Both the position numbers and the translations under genes were made by a program. From Streptomyces resistomycificus (GTDB taxonomy: Bacteria; Actinomycetota; Actinomycetes; Streptomycetales; Streptomycetaceae): a DNA stretch of 64,000 nt. Numbering within the stretch: position 1 is the stretch's first letter; each line of letters begins with the position of its first letter. The DNA lies in the NCBI RefSeq assembly GCF_001514265.1, contig NZ_KQ948993.1, forward strand, positions 1 through 64,000, given 5' to 3'. The notes under the pieces are model-generated. The model saw nothing but the letters and a program-made list of their open reading frames with translations. It was not told the DNA's origin and did not search any database. Positions 60,311 to 64,000 of this stretch are shown here, one piece after another.

Positions 60311-61582
60311 TTGAAGGATCAAGCCCTGAACGCCCCGCTCGCCGAAGCCCTGTCCGTCATCCTGCTCGTCGCCGTCCTCGCCTGGGCGGTAGTGCGCCCC
60401 TTCGGCTGGCCGGAGGCGGTGATGGCGGTTCCCGCGGCGGGAGTGGCCATCGCCACCGGGGCGATCTCCCTGGAGCACGCGCGGGCGGAGGCCGAGCGGC
60501 TCGGCCCGGTGGTCGGATTCCTCGCCGCGGTACTGGTGCTCGCCCACTTCTGTGACGTCGAGGGTCTCTTCCAGGCATGCGGGGCATGGCTCGCCCGCCG
60601 GGCGGCCGGGTCACCCGGGCGGCTGCTGACCGGGGTGTTCGTCCTGGCCTCGACGATCACGGCCGTGCTCAGTCTGGACGCCACCGTCGTGCTGCTGACG
60701 CCGGTGGTGTTCGCCACCGCCGCCCGCATGGGTGTCCGGGCCAGGCCGCACGTCTACGCGTGCGCGCACCTGTCCAACACGGCCTCGCTGCTGCTGCCCG
60801 TCTCCAACCTCACCAACCTGCTGGCGTTCACCGCGAGCGGGCTGAGCTTCACCCGGTTCGCGGCGCTGATGACGCTGCCCTGGCTGGTCGCGATCGTCGC
60901 CGAGTACGCGGTCTTCCGGCGCTTCTTCGAGGCCGACCTGTCGGAGGTGGTCCACACCCCCGACACCGCCGAGGCACCCGAGCTGCCGGTGTTCGCGCTG
61001 GTCACCGTCGCCTGCACGCTGGCCGGGTTCGTGGTGACCTCCGCCCTCGGCGTCGAACCGGCCTGGGCCGCGCTGGCGGGGGCGCTGGTGCTGGCCGGCC
61101 GGGCGCTCCTGAGGCGCAAGGCCGGGCCGCTCAACGTGGTGCGGGCGGCGGCGCCGGGGTTCCTGGCGTTCGTGCTCGCGCTCGGTGTCGTGGTGCGCGC
61201 GGTGGTCGACAACGGCCTCGCCGACGCGCTGCGGCAGGCGCTGCCCGACGGGACGGGCCTGCTCGCGCTGCTCGGCCTCGCCGTGCTGGCCGCCGTCCTG
61301 GCGAACCTGATCAACAACCTGCCCGCGGTGCTGGTCCTGCTGCCGCTGACCGCCGCCGCCGGGCCCGGCGCCGTCCTCGCCGTGCTGCTCGGCGTGAACA
61401 TCGGGCCCAACCTGACGTACGCCGGTTCGCTGGCCACGCTGCTGTGGCGGCGCATCGCGCACGAGCAGGGACACGACGTCCGGTTGCAGGAGTTCACCCG
61501 GCTGGGCCTGCTCGCCACACCGGCCGCGCTGGTGTCCGCCGTGGTCGCCCTGTGGGCCTCGCTCCAGGTCGTCGGGGCCTGA
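60311..61582 (+). CDS. ArsB/NhaD (SLC13-like) permease
   Basis: A 423-residue polytopic membrane protein with about eleven hydrophobic segments. The pattern LSLDATVVLLTPVVFATAARM with the discontinuous helix, SNTASLLLPVSNLTNLLAF (SNxxS..PxxN), then LANLINNLPAVLVLLPL and NIGPNLTYAGSLATLLW are the inverted-repeat signatures of the ion-transporter superfamily (ArsB, NhaD, DASS). No arsenic genes are nearby, so the substrate (arsenite, Na+/H+, anion) is open. The start is uncertain: TTG at 60311 begins the open frame without a clear ribosome site. Confidence 0.85.
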   Translation: MKDQALNAPLAEALSVILLVAVLAWAVVRPFGWPEAVMAVPAAGVAIATGAISLEHARAEAERLGPVVGFLAAVLVLAHFCDVEGLFQACGAWLARRAAGSPGRLLTGVFVLASTITAVLSLDATVVLLTPVVFATAARMGVRARPHVYACAHLSNTASLLLPVSNLTNLLAFTASGLSFTRFAALMTLPWLVAIVAEYAVFRRFFEADLSEVVHTPDTAEAPELPVFALVTVACTLAGFVVTSALGVEPAWAALAGALVLAGRALLRRKAGPLNVVRAAAPGFLAFVLALGVVVRAVVDNGLADALRQALPDGTGLLALLGLAVLAAVLANLINNLPAVLVLLPLTAAAGPGAVLAVLLGVNIGPNLTYAGSLATLLWRRIAHEQGHDVRLQEFTRLGLLATPAALVSAVVALWASLQVVGA

Positions 61583-61618
61583 CCGGGCCGGCCCCGAGAG
61601 CGGAGGCCGGGGCGTCGG

Positions 61619-63625
61619 TCAGCGCCCGCCGGGGCCGGGCCCGTAGCCTCCCCAGCCGCCGTTCTGGCCGCCCCCCGAGCAGTAGTACGGGTTGTAGTAG
61701 CAGGGCCCGTCCGCGGGGTAGGGGTACGAGGGCGTCGGCGTGGGCGAGGCCTCGGGGGACGAGGGTGTCGCGGACGGCGTGGGCGAGGCCTTCTTCGGAG
61801 TCGGCGTCTTCGAGGGCTCGGGCGCGGGCTGCGGGGTGTCGACGGGCCTGCTGTCCGCGCCCCAGTTGACGACCTCCATCTGGAGGTCGGTCTTCGAGGT
61901 GTCGATCACCCAGCGCTGGGCGGGGGCGTCGTCGCGGGACTTCAGGACCAGCGAGCCGCCTCCGTCGGTGGCGGCGGGGGTCAGGGCCAGGTCCTGGTCC
62001 CAGCGCGGCACCAGGATGCCCTGGAGGGTGAAGTCGTAGCGGACGTCCTTGCCGTCCGTCTCGGCCGTGCCCCGGCACGGGGCCAGCCGCACCGAGTAGC
62101 CGAGGTGGGAGTCCAGGCACAGGTCGGGGGCGTCCGCGTTGCGCAGCAGCCCGTCCGGCTCGTACCGCCACTGCTGGGCGGCCTCCGAGGAGCAGTCGGT
62201 GAGCTCGGTCTCCGCGCCCTCGACGGCCTTCTCGCCGACGACACCCACGCACAGCCCGGACGCCACGTTGTGCAGTCGGCCGCGCAGGGTTCCCTGCTCG
62301 GCGTCGGCGGCACCGGCCCAGGACGGGTCGGCGGTCGCGCTGCCCGGGTCGGCGTCGGGCGCCCCCGAGGTGCGGTCTTCGTCGGCCTGGCCGGTGCCGT
62401 CGGAGGTGCCGAGGGAGGACCACAGGACCAGGGGAAGGACGACCAGGCCGCTCACGGTCAGGACGGCGGCGCCCAGGTTGCGTCGGGCCGCGCGACGGGC
62501 GGCCTTGTGGGCGGAACGCCGGGAGGCGGTACGGGGACCGGCCGGTGGTGCGGAGGGACGGGACGGGGCGCCGGGGACGGTCGAGGGGTCCGGGCCGGGG
62601 CCGGCCGGGGGCGCCGGGGTCGCTCGAGCGGGCGTCTCGAAGGCGTCGAAGGCCACGGTCGCGGGGGCGGCGGCGTCGCCCTGGGCGGCCGGGGCCGGGG
62701 CGGCTTCCGTCGCCGGCATGAAGGACTCCCCCACGAAGGGCGGGCGCTGGGCCAGGGCCTCCGCCTCCCTCTCCGTGTCGTCGGGAACGTCCTGCGCGCG
62801 TGCGCGTGCCTCCACATAGGCGTGGGCCGCCCAGCCGAGGACCGCCTCGGCCAGGGCCTCGCCCAGGCCCTGGTTGAACTGGTGCAACTGGTCGGCGGTG
62901 TACCGGCAGTGCTTGCAGCGCTCCAGGTGCCCGCGCAGATCGGTGTCGATGTCGGCACCGCCGCGCCGGTAGGTCACGTCGAGCAGCCGGAGGTAGTGGC
63001 GGCACTCCTGCTCCGGGGCGAGTTCGCGGTGGACCTGGAGGCACTCCTCACGCAGGCGCTCGCGGGCCCGCCCCAGTTCGACGCGGGCGTCCTCCTCCTG
63101 CAGGCCCAGCAGTGCGGCCGGTACGCCGAGCGGTTCGGCCTCGACCTCGGTGTGCCACAGCACGCAGCGGGCCGTCTGGGGCAGCCGCTGGAAGGCGCCG
63201 GACAGCAGGCGGCGGTCGGCCGGCGGCAGCAGCCGGGCGGCGGCACGCTCCCCACCGCCGGCCTCGGTCCGCAACTCCGGGTGCAGCAGCTCGCGTCGGC
63301 GGTCGGTGTCCCACTCCGCCGCGATGCGGCGCACGGTGACGAGAAGCCGGGGGCGCCAGGCGGACGTCGGCCCGTTGTGCCGCAGCGTCTCTCCGAAGAG
63401 CCGGGTGAAAGCGGCGGTCGTGAGCATTCCCGCCGGGCGAGCGCCGTCCGTGCACAGCCGTGCGTAGGCGAAAGCCGCTTCCCAGTGCCGGTCGAGGAGT
63501 TCACCGACGGGCTGGAGCGCGGGTGTCGCCCCACTCCACTTCCTGAGCTCGGCGCTCAGTTGCTCGTCCGTGGCGTCGGAGGGACGAGCAGGAGTCGGGG
63601 AATTCGACAGGCCTGCGTCATTCAC
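61619..63625 (-). CDS. Sigma-like / zinc-finger / TM / ricin-lectin fusion protein (copy 2)
   Basis: A 668-residue paralogue of the gene at 48382. Sigma region 2-like LLDRHWEAAFAYARLCTDGA ... WRPRLLVTVRRIAAEW; region 4-like FQRLPQTARCVLWHTEVEAE ... ELGRARERLREECL; zinc finger HLERCKHC at ~232. A Pro/Ala-rich linker (~290-380) precedes one TM helix (~390-412: LGAAVLTVSGLVVLPLVLW). The outer ricin-type lectin (~445-585) has LCVGVVGEKAVEGAETEL and QQWRYEPDGLLRNADAPDLC. A long Pro/Thr/Ser then Tyr/Gly tail ends GGWGGYGPGPGGR. The GTG at 63625 has GGGAGGAA 7 nt upstream. The sigma part lacks a recognisable -10-melting motif, so DNA binding is uncertain. Confidence 0.86.
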   Translation of the reverse strand: MNDAGLSNSPTPARPSDATDEQLSAELRKWSGATPALQPVGELLDRHWEAAFAYARLCTDGARPAGMLTTAAFTRLFGETLRHNGPTSAWRPRLLVTVRRIAAEWDTDRRRELLHPELRTEAGGGERAAARLLPPADRRLLSGAFQRLPQTARCVLWHTEVEAEPLGVPAALLGLQEEDARVELGRARERLREECLQVHRELAPEQECRHYLRLLDVTYRRGGADIDTDLRGHLERCKHCRYTADQLHQFNQGLGEALAEAVLGWAAHAYVEARARAQDVPDDTEREAEALAQRPPFVGESFMPATEAAPAPAAQGDAAAPATVAFDAFETPARATPAPPAGPGPDPSTVPGAPSRPSAPPAGPRTASRRSAHKAARRAARRNLGAAVLTVSGLVVLPLVLWSSLGTSDGTGQADEDRTSGAPDADPGSATADPSWAGAADAEQGTLRGRLHNVASGLCVGVVGEKAVEGAETELTDCSSEAAQQWRYEPDGLLRNADAPDLCLDSHLGYSVRLAPCRGTAETDGKDVRYDFTLQGILVPRWDQDLALTPAATDGGGSLVLKSRDDAPAQRWVIDTSKTDLQMEVVNWGADSRPVDTPQPAPEPSKTPTPKKASPTPSATPSSPEASPTPTPSYPYPADGPCYYNPYYCSGGGQNGGWGGYGPGPGGR

Positions 63626-63661
63626 GGCGGCATTCCTCCCGAGGGCGTGCAGCATAAAGTC

Positions 63662-63677
63662 CATACCAAGGGGTATG
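63662..63677. promoter_or_regulatory. Palindrome in the 5' leader of fusion gene 2
   Basis: CATACC-AAGG-GGTATG, a perfect 6-bp dyad 37 nt upstream of the start codon. It could be an operator or a leader hairpin. No equivalent was seen at copy 1. Confidence 0.4.
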
Positions 63678-63826
63678 CGGTGCCGCCGACGAAGCGCCGG
63701 GGTCCATCCGCACCGGTGTCGGCATCTCGAACGCCCGCCAAGGGCAGCTCTTTTGAAGCGTGGGGAGCGTACAGGAGTGGCCTCGTGCGCACCGGAGAGC
63801 GTCATTGTCCGTGCGCCGACAAGGCA

Positions 63827-63859
63827 CACCTTTGCACAGGTCATCGAGATGTAACAAGG
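63827..63859 (-). promoter_or_regulatory. 33-nt element shared by both fusion genes (copy 2)
   Basis: Plus-strand reading: CACCTTTGCACAGGTCA, nine bases, AACAAGG, with the same spacing as 50178-50210. It lies 201 nt upstream of the GTG. The inverted repeat TTGAC, five bases, GTCAA at 63900-63914 lies further upstream and has no match at copy 1. Confidence 0.6.
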
Positions 63860-64000
63860 GACCCCTGGGTTTTGTGCATTGCGTGACCACCGAGAGTATT
63901 TGACGAACGGTCAAGGTCGGCGCCTTTACGACCGCTTTGCGTACGCCGCACTTTCGGCACCGTAAATGGTAACGGTATTCACTTGGCCCGGCGGTGACTT

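Noticed and set aside
1..64000. Prophage, integrative element or IS insertion
   Set aside because: No integrase, transposase, phage structural gene, att-like direct repeats or tRNA was seen; gene content and base composition look uniform.

Overview
The window is a stretch of high-GC actinobacterial chromosome, almost certainly from a Streptomyces. Codon third positions are nearly all G or C, GTG and TTG starts are frequent, genes are separated by long GC hairpins, and the gene content is typical of the genus: a complete SapB/AmfS-type ram locus, a subtilisin-inhibitor (SSI) gene, a CebR-type operator at a cellulase, several SpoIIE-type phosphatases, a DUF4232 lipoprotein and a streptogrisin-like protease. 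I see no transposase, phage gene, tRNA, rRNA or CRISPR array.

Layout. 1-916: the 3' end of a cytochrome c oxidase subunit I gene and a small membrane protein. 1003-10958: accessory functions, namely a macrolide-type glycosyltransferase, a TetR regulator beside a secreted beta-propeller protein, a secreted GH5 glycosidase, a Tet(M)/OtrA-like ribosomal protection GTPase with an overlapping upstream leader ORF, an XdhC-family protein and an APH-family kinase. 11167-18250: a phosphoesterase, then a dTDP-L-rhamnose/wall-glycan locus (GT2 glycosyltransferase, rfbC, and an overlapping rfbA-rfbB-rfbD-methyltransferase operon). 18656-31463: the ramCSAB operon with convergent ramR (class III lanthipeptide), flanked on both sides by large SpoIIE phosphatases. 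31663-33641: a secreted protease with an acidic repeat tail and a hotdog thioesterase.

34098-40278: a compact NHLM-type peptide export locus. It has a Cys-free double-glycine precursor peptide, a membrane-fusion protein, a C39-peptidase ABC exporter and a second ABC protein with a long N-terminal domain, with no modification enzyme nearby. 40374-43499: a 14-TM drug-type exporter behind a palindromic operator, a Ppx/GppA phosphatase and a small hydrophilic protein. 43693-45586: a coupled trio (haem-oxygenase-fold diiron protein, HemK-like methyltransferase, CDGSH iron-sulfur protein). 45755-48356: an SSI-family inhibitor with Arg at P1, a ribbon-helix-helix-like protein with a palindrome abutting its start codon, and an FMN-dependent lactate-monooxygenase-type enzyme.

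48382-63625: two paralogous fusion proteins (degenerate ECF-sigma domain, HxxxCxxC zinc finger, one TM helix, extracytoplasmic ricin-type lectin) bracket a polysaccharide-degradation region: secreted GH9 cellulase under a CebR box, secreted GH2 beta-galactosidase, a SpoIIE sensor phosphatase, a Doc-like toxin/antitoxin pair, a lipoprotein and an ion/anion permease. The two fusion genes share a 33-nt upstream element with identical internal spacing, which suggests a common and possibly autoregulated promoter.

The three most distinctive things are (i) the Cys-free peptide/NHLM exporter, (ii) the twin sigma-zinc finger-lectin fusions with their shared element, and (iii) the Tet-type gene whose start lies inside a well-formed upstream leader ORF. 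All functional statements rest on motif recognition by eye; no database search was run.
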